A stretch of DNA of 64,000 nucleotides from Planctomycetota bacterium (GTDB taxonomy: Bacteria; Planctomycetota; Planctomycetia; Pirellulales; Pirellulaceae): the NCBI GenBank assembly GCA_963204915.1, contig CAUJHS010000109.1, forward strand, positions 124,001 to 188,000, in the 5' to 3' direction. The translations under genes and the position numbers were made by a program. Below, one piece after another: positions 9,245 to 17,592 of this stretch (positions within the stretch are counted from its first letter, which is position 1; every line of letters starts with the position of its first letter). The notes beneath the pieces are model-generated. The model did no database searches. It saw nothing but the letters and a program-made list of their open reading frames with translations, and was not told the origin of the DNA.

Positions 9245-10426
9245 ATGTTGCTTGATGTTGTCGAAACGCTGCGCGACCTAGTTCGGTTGCCCAGCGTGAA
9301 TCCGATGGGTTACCCCGTGACTGGGGACATCTTCTTGGAAGAGCGAGTCACGAACTACCTTCAGTCGGTCTTTGAGAAACTCGACGTTCCGTGGGAGCGT
9401 TCCACCACCGAACCGCAACGCGACAACATCGTCGCGCGAATTGATGGTCGAACGCCTCCCGAGAAGGGCGGCCGCGTCTTGATGTTCGAAGCGCATCAGG
9501 ACACAGTGCCCATTGAAGGAATGACCATTGATCCCTTCGGAGCCGAAATCCGGGATGGAAAAATCTACGGTCGCGGATCGTGCGATATCAAAGGCGGCAT
9601 GGCCGCCATGCTTGCGGCTTTTGCGCGTTTGGCCGAACAACGTGACAAGCTTGACGCGACCGTCGTCATGGCGTGCCCTGTAGGCGAGGAGTTTGGCTAC
9701 ACCGGCGCGCAACTTTTGGCTCGGCAATGGGCCGAGGGCTCCTCGCGCCTGATGCCAAAGGCTCCCGATGCGGCGATTGTCGCGGAACCAACGCTTCTCA
9801 ACGTCGTGGTGTCCCATAAGGGTTGTCTGCGTTGGCGAATTCATACCCGTGGGCGGGCCGCCCACAGCTCGCAACCGCTGCGCGGAGAAAACGCGATTTT
9901 TAAGATGGCTCCCGTGTTGCAGGCGTTAGAAGTCTATCAAAAGGAAATCGCGCCGTTCCGCGCGGAGCATCCTTTGGTTGGCCGTCCTTCACTGAGCGTC
10001 GGAATCATTTCTGGCGGAATCAGCGTCAACACGGTGCCCGCTGAGTGCTTCATCGAAATCGACCGCCGCTTGTTGCCCGACGAAAACCCTGACGAGGCGT
10101 TTCAACACATCGCAGATTATCTCGCTGAACGCACCGACGTTGTTGTGCACGATCCCAAACGCTTCGTTGCGCCGGGATTATCGAACACAAACAACGGCCC
10201 CTTGGCCGATCGATTGCTGCAAGTCGCTCGTCACCTGGGCAATCCTTGCGAGAAGATCGGCGTCAACTATGGTACGGACGCGGCTGCGTACGGGCCGGTA
10301 GGCGTTCCCGTTGTGGTTTTCGGTCCTGGCGATATCGCGCAGGCGCATACGGCGGACGAGTGGCTCGCGATCGACCAACTTCACAAGGCGGCCGACATTC
10401 TCTTCGAGTTCGCCAAATCATTTTGA
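9245..10426 (+). CDS. M20 family metallopeptidase (ArgE/DapE/ACY1-like)
   Basis: 393 residues. Start ATG 9245 is preceded by AAGGAA. Zinc-site motifs of M20 enzymes are in order: FEAHQDTVP (His and Asp), GRGSCDIKGGMAAML (bridging Asp), GEEFGY (catalytic Glu-Glu) and VAEPT. The dimerisation insert lies in the middle (RAAHSSQPLRGENAI). The family removes acyl groups from amino acids or cleaves small peptides; acetylornithine or succinyl-diaminopimelate are family substrates, but nothing in the context points to arginine or lysine synthesis, so the substrate is open. No signal peptide, so cytoplasmic. Confidence 0.9.
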   Translation: MLLDVVETLRDLVRLPSVNPMGYPVTGDIFLEERVTNYLQSVFEKLDVPWERSTTEPQRDNIVARIDGRTPPEKGGRVLMFEAHQDTVPIEGMTIDPFGAEIRDGKIYGRGSCDIKGGMAAMLAAFARLAEQRDKLDATVVMACPVGEEFGYTGAQLLARQWAEGSSRLMPKAPDAAIVAEPTLLNVVVSHKGCLRWRIHTRGRAAHSSQPLRGENAIFKMAPVLQALEVYQKEIAPFRAEHPLVGRPSLSVGIISGGISVNTVPAECFIEIDRRLLPDENPDEAFQHIADYLAERTDVVVHDPKRFVAPGLSNTNNGPLADRLLQVARHLGNPCEKIGVNYGTDAAAYGPVGVPVVVFGPGDIAQAHTADEWLAIDQLHKAADILFEFAKSF

Positions 10427-10463
10427 TTCGCGATCTACGAGCTTGCCATGCGGGGTCGGAAAG

Positions 10464-10484
10464 GGTCGTACCTTGGGTACAACC
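10464..10484. repeat. Inverted repeat downstream of the M20 peptidase gene
   Basis: Arms GGTCGTACC and GGTACAACC around a 3-base loop; one mismatched pair. It lies 38 bases after the stop codon and has no T-run, so it could be a weak terminator or an operator. Function is inference. Confidence 0.35.
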
Positions 10485-10631
10485 AACATCGCTGAGGATT
10501 GGCCATCAGGACAGATCGCGCAGCACCCATCCTGAATGCCAATAACCGCGACAAGACGGCGCGCCGAACGTACTCAAAGTCAGCTCCGAGGCCGACCGCC
10601 ATTGCAGAGAAACGCGGTATGTGAATTCCGC

Positions 10632-11096
10632 CTACGCCTCCTCTTGATCTCGCAACATCGGCTCAAGCTCTTCGACAAAATCGCGAACGTCCTTAAACTC
10701 GCGGTAAACGCTGGCAAAGCGGACGTACGCCACCTGGTCGAGTTGACCGAGACGCTCCATCACCATTTCACCAATGTGGCGGCTATCGACTTCCGCTTCG
10801 AAGTTCGTGTAAATGTCGGCTTCGACGGCCGCCGCTAACGATTCGAGTTGTTCGTCGCTCACGGGCCGTTTCCAACACGCCTTGCGCAGCCCCTGGCGAA
10901 TTTTATCGAGATTGAACGATTCACGGACGCCATTCTTTTTCACGACCTTGAGTTCCATTTCTTCGAGGCGCTCATAGGTGGTGTAACGGCGACCACACCG
11001 GTTGCACTGGCGACGGCGCCGAATCAGGTAACCATCCTGGCCTGCCCGGGAGTCGATCACCCGGTCATTGTCGGCACTGCAAAACGGGCAGCGCAT
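10632..11096 (-). CDS. nrdR: Transcriptional repressor NrdR
   Basis: 154 residues from ATG 11096; a longer frame to 11168 adds 24 residues absent from the family. The N-terminus is the diagnostic zinc ribbon MRCPFCSADNDRVIDSR with a second Cys pair in RRQCNRCGRRYTTYER, followed by an ATP-cone domain (VVKKNGVRESFNLDKIRQGL). NrdR binds (d)ATP and represses ribonucleotide reductase operons at NrdR boxes. No reductase gene is present in the window, so its targets lie elsewhere. Length matches the usual 150-160 residues. It is divergent from the PH-domain gene. Confidence 0.97.
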   Translation of the reverse strand: MRCPFCSADNDRVIDSRAGQDGYLIRRRRQCNRCGRRYTTYERLEEMELKVVKKNGVRESFNLDKIRQGLRKACWKRPVSDEQLESLAAAVEADIYTNFEAEVDSRHIGEMVMERLGQLDQVAYVRFASVYREFKDVRDFVEELEPMLRDQEEA

Positions 11097-11198
11097 AAGA
11101 TCGTTCCGTAAAGGCGAATCCGAGCTGAAGAAGTATCCAATCCTAGCGCTTTCTTCACGAATAGACAATACGCACCTGCGCGGGCGCGCGACGCTCGT

Positions 11199-11204
11199 TA
11201 TAAT
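11199..11204 (+). promoter_or_regulatory. Possible -10 box upstream of the PH-domain gene
   Basis: A perfect TATAAT hexamer 60 bases before the ATG at 11265, preceded by CG-rich sequence with no recognisable -35. Position is suitable for a leader of about 55 bases. Confidence 0.35.
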
Positions 11205-11264
11205 GACGCGGTTGTGCCGATTGCGCCTTGAAGGCCGAGTTTCCTAATTGGAGCCCTTTCGATT

Positions 11265-11909
11265 ATGCAATGCCCTCGCTGCCTTGCGAATGTCAGCCCT
11301 GACGTTAAGTTTTGTCCCGAGTGTGGCGCCGCATTGAACGATGACGCAGCGGCGGCTTTGGCGTCGAAAGGACTTTCGCGAACAGCGCCTGCCGTTGCGG
11401 ATGAGGCCGAACGCAACCTTTGGGAAGGAGGCTATTCGCCGAAAGCGATGATCGGTGTTTGGGTGACTCTGGCTATCGTCAGCTTTGCAATCCTCGGATT
11501 GGCGGTCATCCTGACGACAGCGGGAACGCTTGGCGTAGGATTGCCCGTGGTTCTACCCGTCGTCCTAGGTATTATTTTGGTAATCTGGCTTATTGGCGGC
11601 GTGACGCTCTTGATTCGACGATGGAGCGTTCACTATTCGCTGACGTCACAACGATTCATCCACCGTTATGGCATCTTGAAGCGGACCACGGACCGAATTG
11701 AATTGATCGATGTGGACGATATTTCGTTTCAACAAGGCTTAATTGAAAGAATGGTGGGCGTCGGAACGATCCAAGTGAAGTCCAGCGACGTGACTCACCC
11801 CGAGTTAATACTGCGCGGGATCGATCCCGTGCAACAAATCGCCGACACGATCGATAACGCCAGGCGGCAAGAACGTCGCCGCCGCGGCATTCACATCGAA
11901 ACGGTGTAA
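11265..11909 (+). CDS. Zinc-ribbon membrane protein with bacterial PH (YdbS/bPH2) domain
   Basis: 214 residues. Residues 1-25 form a zinc ribbon (CPRCLANVSPDVKFCPECG). Two hydrophobic segments at about residues 63-85 and 92-115 are membrane spans. The C-terminal 100 residues are a bPH2 (DUF304) domain, with the typical LTSQRFIHRYGILKRTTDRIELIDVDDISFQQ run (shown here only as start YSLTSQRFI and end DVDDISF) and a basic tail. The role is unknown; related proteins are membrane-associated and stress-linked. It stands alone, flanked by nrdR (divergent) and rpoN (convergent). Confidence 0.8.
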   Translation: MQCPRCLANVSPDVKFCPECGAALNDDAAAALASKGLSRTAPAVADEAERNLWEGGYSPKAMIGVWVTLAIVSFAILGLAVILTTAGTLGVGLPVVLPVVLGIILVIWLIGGVTLLIRRWSVHYSLTSQRFIHRYGILKRTTDRIELIDVDDISFQQGLIERMVGVGTIQVKSSDVTHPELILRGIDPVQQIADTIDNARRQERRRRGIHIETV

Positions 11910-11939
11910 AACCGTTCTTGTAACTGGAGAAAGGTTAGC

Positions 11940-11958
11940 GACGGACGTTTAGTCCGTC
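11940..11958. terminator. Hairpin shared by two convergent genes, covering the rpoN stop codon
   Basis: GACGGAC and GTCCGTC arms (7 perfect pairs) around a 5-base loop; the rpoN stop codon sits in the loop. It lies 30 bases after the PH-domain gene. No T-run on either strand, so termination is only suggested. Confidence 0.35.
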
Positions 11959-13436
11959 CATAACCGGCGCTGACGAGACGATGGAATCCCCATCTTCTTC
12001 CGGTATTTAGTGATGGTCCGCCGGGCCACGTTATAGCCCTGCGACTTAAGTTGCTTCACTAATTCGTCATCGCTGTAGGGATGGTGCTTATCTTCCTTGT
12101 CGATGAGGTCTTGCAGCCGAACACGAATGGTGTCCCAGGCCACGTCTTCGCCATCGTCGCTTTTGGTGCCGCCCACGAAAAACCGCTTAAGCGGGTAAAT
12201 GCCGCGCTGCGTTTGAATCCACTTGTCGTCAACCGCTCGGCTAACCGTTGTGACGTGCACGCCAACCTTATCAGCAATTTGCTGCATCTTGAGAGGCTCG
12301 AGGGCCTCCGGCCCTTCCTCTAAGAATTTCGTTTGATGGTCAATGATCGCTTGGGCAACGCGCGTGAGCGTGCTGCGGCGCTGTTCGATGGATTCAATGA
12401 GCCACTGCGCCGCATTGATTTTTCGTTTAATAAACTCTTTCTCTTCCGGAGTGGCGCTCCCGTTCATCAAGCGTTTACGATAATAGGGGCTGATGCGCAA
12501 CGTGGGCGTCTCGCCGTCTTCCAGCCGCACGACATACCGTCCCTGGTCGTCTCGATCGACAAACAGATCGGGCGTTACGGTCCGCACATTGACATCAGTG
12601 AAGTCCGCCCCTGGCTTGGGATTCAGCTTTCGCAGTTCCTCCCAAGCATGATGAATTGTCTCGAGCGAGTAGCCGGTCCGGCGTTGAATCGCGGGAAGGC
12701 GATTATCTCGAAGGTCCTCTAAGTGACCTGAGATCAGCGTTTTCATTTCCTCGTAGCACGGCATGTCGGGGGTAAGCTGCAACAATAAGCATTCGCGCAG
12801 CGACCGTGCGCCCACGCCGGCCGGCTCTAAACTTTGAACGACGCGTAATGCTTCTTGCGCTAAAGCAAAATGTTCCTCGTCGGCCGTAGAGGGCAACAAG
12901 TCGTCCAGGTTGCCCTTCAGGTATCCATTCGAATCGAGACTTGAGATCAGCCGTTCGCACATTGCATGGAGTTTCGGCTCCAGATCAAGTTCGCCCAGTT
13001 GGTGATCGAGGTAATCATAGAGCGACTCATTTCTCGCAATGGCGTTCGCCATCGCATCGTGCTTCCGGTCCGACTCTTCGTCCATCCGAGTCGCCGAGGG
13101 ACGCGTATGCTCCTCGTAAGTCTCGGGAAGGTCGTCTCCCATGTTCAACAGCCGTTCGAAGTCATCGGCGTTGTCATGGGCGTTATCGACAACCAGCTCC
13201 TTTTCGGTATCCGAAGGCGAATCGGGGTTCTCTCGATCCTGCGGTTCATCGGGCAGGTCGGGGTCGCGCTCCTGAATTTCGAGAATCGGATTCTCGATGA
13301 TTTCCTGCTCGATCCGCTCCTGTAGCGCCAAGATAGGCAATTGCAGAATCTCCATGGACTGGATCATCCGCGGCGCCAAAATCATCGTTTGCCTTTGCTG
13401 GAGCTTTTGCTCCATGCCCATCGACATTTTCAACAT
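11949..13436 (-). CDS. rpoN: RNA polymerase sigma-54 factor RpoN
   Basis: 495 residues. Region I at the N-terminus is the Gln-rich activator-interacting segment (MGMEQKLQQRQTMILAPRMIQSMEIL), quoted here as QKLQQRQTM and MIQSMEILQLP. Residues about 50-125 form a strongly acidic linker. The core-binding and helix-turn-helix regions follow, and the RpoN box ARRTITKYR lies close to the C-terminus. Sigma-54 directs transcription from -24/-12 promoters and needs an AAA+ enhancer-binding protein; none is in this window. Several in-frame ATGs (13436, 13427, 13421, 13415) could start it. It follows recR by 141 bases and is probably independently promoted or at the end of the dnaX transcript. Confidence 0.97.
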   Translation of the reverse strand: MLKMSMGMEQKLQQRQTMILAPRMIQSMEILQLPILALQERIEQEIIENPILEIQERDPDLPDEPQDRENPDSPSDTEKELVVDNAHDNADDFERLLNMGDDLPETYEEHTRPSATRMDEESDRKHDAMANAIARNESLYDYLDHQLGELDLEPKLHAMCERLISSLDSNGYLKGNLDDLLPSTADEEHFALAQEALRVVQSLEPAGVGARSLRECLLLQLTPDMPCYEEMKTLISGHLEDLRDNRLPAIQRRTGYSLETIHHAWEELRKLNPKPGADFTDVNVRTVTPDLFVDRDDQGRYVVRLEDGETPTLRISPYYRKRLMNGSATPEEKEFIKRKINAAQWLIESIEQRRSTLTRVAQAIIDHQTKFLEEGPEALEPLKMQQIADKVGVHVTTVSRAVDDKWIQTQRGIYPLKRFFVGGTKSDDGEDVAWDTIRVRLQDLIDKEDKHHPYSDDELVKQLKSQGYNVARRTITKYRKKMGIPSSRQRRLWTD

Positions 13437-13577
13437 GACTCGTCGCCTATCGTTCCGTAAGGAAGGCCGCTTTAATCACTTGCACAAGAGCACCGTGGCT
13501 AAAGAGCCTCATTCGGTCATTCTTCGGGGCGTGCCAACGCGCCGGAGAGTCGCTACACCAGTCTAACATGCTCCCAA

Positions 13578-14177
13578 TCAAAACTTCTGACGCCCGGTCA
13601 GGGCGTCGGCCAGAATCTCGCGGTTGGTATACTCCAATATGCTGCCGGTAGTGATTCCCCGGGCGAGCCTTGTAACTTGGACCGGAAAGTCGGCTAATGC
13701 ATTGGCAATATGCAAAGCCGTGCCGTCGCCTTCGACCGTGGGGTTGGTCGCCATGATGACTTCTCGCACTTCGCCCTTTTGCACACGTTGAATCAAAGCG
13801 TTAATCGTCAGGTTTTCAGGACCAATACCTTCCAGCGGCGCAATTCGTCCTAACAATACGTGATAAAGCCCCCGGTACGCGCCAGCTTGCTCCAGGGCGA
13901 TTACATCACGCGGTTGCTCCACGATGCACAACAATGCAGGGTCTCGTTGAGGATCGCGGCAAATTTCGCACAAGTCTTGCTCCGACAAAAAGTAACACTG
14001 CTGACAGTAATGCAGGTTTTCCCGCACATCGCGAATCGCGTCCGCCAACGCTAACGCTTCAGCCTTGTTCACACGAAGTACGTGATACGCCAAACGCTCC
14101 GCCGATTTTTGGCCGATGCCAGGTAGCTTCGCAAAGTGATTGATTAAGTTCGCTAGCGTTGCCGAGAACTGCGCCAT
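13578..14177 (-). CDS. recR: Recombination mediator RecR
   Basis: 199 residues, the usual length. N-terminal helix-hairpin-helix (KLPGIGQKSAERLAYHVL), a four-Cys zinc finger (CQQCYFLSEQDLCEICRD) and a Toprim domain (LLCIVEQPRDVIALEQAGAY) are all visible. RecR acts with RecO/RecF to load RecA at gapped DNA. ATG 14177 begins 3 bases after the ybaB stop, so the two are translationally close and in one operon with dnaX. Confidence 0.97.
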   Translation of the reverse strand: MAQFSATLANLINHFAKLPGIGQKSAERLAYHVLRVNKAEALALADAIRDVRENLHYCQQCYFLSEQDLCEICRDPQRDPALLCIVEQPRDVIALEQAGAYRGLYHVLLGRIAPLEGIGPENLTINALIQRVQKGEVREVIMATNPTVEGDGTALHIANALADFPVQVTRLARGITTGSILEYTNREILADALTGRQKF

Positions 14178-14180
14178 GGG

Positions 14181-14543
14181 TTAAGGCTTCGCGCCTCCTC
14201 CCGTAATCTGTTCAAGGGCCTGATTAAGCCCGGGAAAGTCCAAGCCGTCTGTCAGGCCTTTCATGGCTTCCACATGGCGTTGTTTCGCTTTCGCCAAAAC
14301 CTCGTTCACAGCGGCCGGAACAAGATCTTCCAACATTTCGAACTCGCCTCGCTCCAGCAGCTGGCGATCGATTGTCAGTCGGGTGATCTCGCCTAAACCA
14401 TTCGCTTCAACTTCCACCATGCCTGCGCCAACGGAGGCCGATAGTCGCTCCGACCGAAGTCGTTGGCTGACTTCTTGCATTTTTCCACCCATTTGCTTCG
14501 CCTGCTGCATCAGCGACGCAAAATTGGCAATTCCTTTAAACAC
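14181..14543 (-). CDS. ybaB: YbaB/EbfC family nucleoid-associated protein
   Basis: 120 residues from GTG 14543, selected because an AAGGGAG Shine-Dalgarno sits 6 bases upstream; the TTG at 14549 would abut it. The protein has the family pattern: an N-terminal helix MQQAKQMGGKMQEVSQRL, a central beta segment VEVEANGLGEITRLTID, and a C-terminal helix with AAVNEVLAKAKQ. Dimeric tweezer-like DNA-binding proteins of this family are almost always encoded between dnaX and recR, as here. Confidence 0.94.
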   Translation of the reverse strand: MFKGIANFASLMQQAKQMGGKMQEVSQRLRSERLSASVGAGMVEVEANGLGEITRLTIDRQLLERGEFEMLEDLVPAAVNEVLAKAKQRHVEAMKGLTDGLDFPGLNQALEQITGGGAKP

Positions 14544-14566
14544 GCGCAACTCCCTTAAATTCTGTG

Positions 14567-16312
14567 CTAGTCTGCCTTGAGTATCTCAGCGTCAAACAGA
14601 CGAATTGCTTCTTGTACGAGCGGATGCGTTCGAATTTCAGCAATCAATTGTTGGCGAGTTGGTCCCCGGCGCGGTGGTTCCGATGGAGTGGGTGGACTCA
14701 CCGCCGGCGAGGTCTGAAACGACAGTGCAACTGTTATGCCAAGCACCGTCTTTAATGCCATTTCAATTTTTTGCTTATTCTCCGGACGCTCGCACTGTTC
14801 TTTCTGGAAATTATAGTTCTCAGGAAACGACAGGACCAGTCTATTTGGCCCAGAAATTGCTACCGCCGACGCGTATGACGCGTATTGCTTGGTCAGACCT
14901 GCGAGCTCATCGATCGCTCTCCGCCAAGACGTTTCCACAATCTGCGGCGTCAGTTCACGGTCGGCCGCGAAATCGGGTTCAGCCGGTGGGGAATCCTGGT
15001 TCTTTACCGAGGACGTTGCATGTCCGTTATGGACTGCGTTTTTTTTTTCCGGTGAGGGACTAACGGACGCACTCGGCCGCGTTACCGGGCGCGCAGGAGT
15101 CCTCCCAGACGTCGCGTCCCCGTCTCTCATTTGACTGACGAGCGTGGCAAGTTCGTCCAAGTTTTCTAACGCGCAAATTCGTACGACGGCCATTTCCAAA
15201 AGCATGCGGCCGTGAGCGCTTTGGCGCATGCGAATCAAGGCGTGATCGAGAATTTGTACGGCTGCGAGGATGGTTTCCAAACCCATTTGCTCGCTTGCGG
15301 CGCGAAGCCGAGGTTGGTCGCTCACGCCGGTATGGAGCATCAGGTCTTCAGCGCACCCTACGGCTGTCGCCATCATATCGCGGAAGTATCCGAGTATTTG
15401 TTCCGCGAGTTGCCCCACGTCCACGCCTTCATTGACGGCATGATTCAGCTCGGCAAGTGCGGCGGCCGCATTCCGTTCGACAAGACGAGCCGCCAGGCGA
15501 TCGAGCGCACCACCGCGAGCCGTACCTAACATCGCATGGACATCATCCGCCGTAATCGTCGCTCCGCAAAACGAAAGTAACTGCTCCAAGAGCGACTGGC
15601 TGTCGCGCATCGAACCGGCGGCTCGGCGCGCCAAGAGCTGCAAGGCCTCGGACTCTGCCGTTACACCTTCGGACTCGACAATATGCCGCAACCGCTCAAC
15701 GATGGCGTCCGCCTTAACCGGGGCAAAGTCGAACCGTTGACAGCGAGAAAGAACCGTAATTGGAATTTTCTCGGGATCGGTCGTGCAGAAAATGAATTTC
15801 ACATGCTCGGGCGGCTCCTCCAGCGTCTTCAACAGAGCGTTGAAGGCCTGGTTGGTGAGCATATGCACTTCATCGATAATGTATATCTTGAACCGGGCGC
15901 GACTAGGTCGGACATTCACATTAGAGCGCAACTGGCGAATTTCATCGATACCGCGATTGCTGGCGCCGTCGATCTCGAGAACGTCGACATCCTCCCCGGT
16001 GGCGATGCTGCGACAGATATCGCATTCGTTACAAGGCGTCGCCCTGGGGCCTTTCTCACAATTCAACGCCTTGGCGAATATCCGAGCGGTTGACGTTTTG
16101 CCAACGCCGCGTGCACCGGTAAACAAATACGCATGGCCCACGCGATTCGTGGCGATGGCGTTCCGCATCGCCTGGGCGACTTGCGGCTGCCCGACCAGCT
16201 CTTCAAACGATTGAGGACGATAGCGACGAGCAACGACGACGTACTCGGGGGATTTCTCCTCGTCACGCCGCGCAGGAGAAGTCTCTGCGGGTGGAGTAGT
16301 TTTTTTCGCCAT
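14567..16312 (-). CDS. dnaX: DNA polymerase III tau/gamma subunit DnaX
   Basis: 581 residues (tau). The AAA+ clamp-loader module has Walker A GARGVGKTST at about 66-75, a zinc knuckle (Cys85, 94, 97, 100), DEVHML Walker B near residue 146 and the SRC motif LSRCQRFDF. The C-terminal third is divergent, with a Pro/Ser/Asp linker followed by the tau-specific region. In the linker at codons 422-425 the coding strand has ten consecutive A residues. Slippage by one base there leads to a stop three codons later and would make a 428-residue gamma-like product (see findings). Upstream lies the SRP RNA gene; ybaB and recR follow on the same strand. Confidence 0.97.
   Translation of the reverse strand: MAKKTTPPAETSPARRDEEKSPEYVVVARRYRPQSFEELVGQPQVAQAMRNAIATNRVGHAYLFTGARGVGKTSTARIFAKALNCEKGPRATPCNECDICRSIATGEDVDVLEIDGASNRGIDEIRQLRSNVNVRPSRARFKIYIIDEVHMLTNQAFNALLKTLEEPPEHVKFIFCTTDPEKIPITVLSRCQRFDFAPVKADAIVERLRHIVESEGVTAESEALQLLARRAAGSMRDSQSLLEQLLSFCGATITADDVHAMLGTARGGALDRLAARLVERNAAAALAELNHAVNEGVDVGQLAEQILGYFRDMMATAVGCAEDLMLHTGVSDQPRLRAASEQMGLETILAAVQILDHALIRMRQSAHGRMLLEMAVVRICALENLDELATLVSQMRDGDATSGRTPARPVTRPSASVSPSPEKKNAVHNGHATSSVKNQDSPPAEPDFAADRELTPQIVETSWRRAIDELAGLTKQYASYASAVAISGPNRLVLSFPENYNFQKEQCERPENKQKIEMALKTVLGITVALSFQTSPAVSPPTPSEPPRRGPTRQQLIAEIRTHPLVQEAIRLFDAEILKAD
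15027..15049 (-). promoter_or_regulatory. Putative programmed slippage site in dnaX (A10 run plus -1 frame stop)
   Basis: The coding strand reads G followed by ten A then C at 15049-15038. In frame 0 this is Glu-Lys-Lys-Asn. One extra A, or a -1 ribosomal slip, gives Glu-Lys-Lys-Lys-Arg-Ser-Pro and then the TAA at 15029-15027. GTCC and GGAC around that stop can form a short hairpin. The product would be 428 residues, close to the 431-residue gamma subunit of E. coli. That slippage occurs is inference. Confidence 0.6.
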
Positions 16313-16473
16313 AAAGCCGCGGGAGCGCCAAACAAGGAACAGGCTTATCGCCGATTAAGGCGTCGCGCATGGAAGATTACCTGGGTAACCGGCGGCCGTC
16401 AATTTCGTCTCGTATGCCTTTCGCGAAAGATGCCGAATTCAGAGAAGGTGGGAGGGGTTGCAACGCACCATTC

Positions 16474-16580
16474 CTGCCGGAAAGCGGCCCCCGCACCAGA
16501 GTACCCCGCTTAGAGCTGCTCCGTGTTTCAGGCCTGACTCGGTTCACGGCTCCCCTCTGCGAGGGCCGCTTTCAGGCAGT
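16474..16580 (-). ncRNA. ffs: Signal recognition particle RNA (4.5S type)
   Basis: On the minus strand the conserved SRP Alu-free domain signature is present: GTGAACC, then GTCAGG, a loop, GGAGCAGC and TAAGC in the expected order. The ends pair strongly: CTGCC with GGCAG and AAAGCGGCCC with GGGCCGCTTT, giving a single long hairpin of about 107 bases, the size of short bacterial SRP RNAs. It lies about 160 bases upstream of dnaX in the same direction, a common bacterial arrangement. The apical loop differs from the usual GGAA tetraloop (see findings). Ends are estimated from the terminal pairing and may be off by several bases. Confidence 0.88.
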
Positions 16581-16603
16581 CGTCCGATGATTGCGACGTT
16601 TGT

Positions 16604-16632
16604 ATTGTTACCGCGGAACCGGCTCGAGTCAA
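16604..16632 (-). promoter_or_regulatory. Putative sigma-70-type promoter for the SRP RNA
   Basis: Minus strand: TTGACT (-35, 16632-16627), a 17-base spacer, then AACAAT (-10, 16609-16604). Transcription would start some 15-20 bases before the paired 5' end of the RNA. Spacing is ideal; the -10 matches 4 of 6 positions. Confidence 0.5.
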
Positions 16633-16743
16633 AGGGGTCGCACGGGCGCACTTCCCATTTCCGATGCATACCCCCATATTACCGCACCCACGTACCTTCG
16701 GATGCGAAAAACTCAATGCTGTCATTCTCGAGTCCCGCGAAAC

Positions 16744-16749
16744 TATAAT
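16744..16749 (+). promoter_or_regulatory. Possible -10 box upstream of cpaB
   Basis: A perfect TATAAT 34 bases before the cpaB ATG, with no clear -35. It would give a leader of about 27 bases, and drives away from the SRP RNA/dnaX transcript. Confidence 0.35.
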
Positions 16750-16782
16750 GCGTAAAGCCATGCGTCCCGGGGAGTTCCGTGT

Positions 16783-17511
16783 ATGAAGAATGCGATGGGG
16801 TTGGCGCTTGCGGCCGTTTTGGGGTTGGCGGCGGCGTTATTAAATTGGTCCTATTTGGAACGCCGGTCCCTTGAGATCGAAGCGGTTTCTTTCCTGGCGG
16901 TGGCCGATACGGCGCGCATTCGCCCGGGAGACACTTTCCAAGAGAGCCAACTTGTGCGGGTTGATATTCCTCGCCGGCAGGTTGGACGACTGGAGGACTC
17001 GGCGGTGATGTTCGCCGATCGCCATACGGTGATTGGCATGAAAGCCGTGCGTTCCTACGAGGGTGGAGAGATCATTCTTCGGCAAGACCTGAAAACGCCG
17101 CCGCCGGAACTGACGCTGTTGGAGAACGAGCGCGTTATGTGGATCCCCGTCGATGCGAGCACTTTCGTACCATCTCTGGTGGCGCCAGGCGACTTCGTTT
17201 CATTTATCGTGCCCAAACTGGTCGACCTGGGAGACCCGCAACTCACCGGCACACCTGAAGGAACCGTGGTTTCCAAGGAACACGAAATTGTCGGTCCGTT
17301 TCGTATTGTGTCTTTGGGAAATCGCCTCGGAAGCGCCGAAGTATTCCGCGCCGCGGGCTTGTCCAATGCGCAGGACAACGTGATTGGCATTGGCGTACGC
17401 ATGGAGCGAGACGAACTTGAACCTCGCGCGCAGAAGCTGTTTGATCGATTACGTCAAACGAATTTCCGCCAGGTCGGCGTTCTGCTGCATCCTCGCGAGA
17501 AACAAAAGTAA
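16783..17511 (+). CDS. cpaB: Flp pilus assembly protein CpaB/RcpC-like
   Basis: 242 residues. One N-terminal membrane span (residues 4-24) with a short periplasmic stem, then a SAF domain: DTARIRPGDTFQESQLVRVDIP and VIGMKAVRSYEGGEIILRQDL. The C-terminal part matches the CpaB/RcpC domain (WIPVDASTFVPSLVAPGDFVSFIVP). CpaB is thought to stabilise the Tad secretin. It is followed 81 bases later by the CpaF-like ATPase gene. No secretin, TadB/TadC or Flp pilin is nearby, so this is a partial Tad locus. Confidence 0.85.
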   Translation: MKNAMGLALAAVLGLAAALLNWSYLERRSLEIEAVSFLAVADTARIRPGDTFQESQLVRVDIPRRQVGRLEDSAVMFADRHTVIGMKAVRSYEGGEIILRQDLKTPPPELTLLENERVMWIPVDASTFVPSLVAPGDFVSFIVPKLVDLGDPQLTGTPEGTVVSKEHEIVGPFRIVSLGNRLGSAEVFRAAGLSNAQDNVIGIGVRMERDELEPRAQKLFDRLRQTNFRQVGVLLHPREKQK

Positions 17512-17592
17512 TCCGCGACGCACGACCGTTGCCGTCAACGGCGCGATTTCACGTAATGCGCACTGAGTCCCCACACGTCGGAAGAACGGCAA

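Noticed and set aside
15038..15049. The A10 run in dnaX as a sequencing or assembly error
   Set aside because: The frame on both sides continues correctly through the conserved tau region in frame 0, so the run length is consistent with an intact gene; a real slip site is the better reading, though homopolymer error cannot be excluded.
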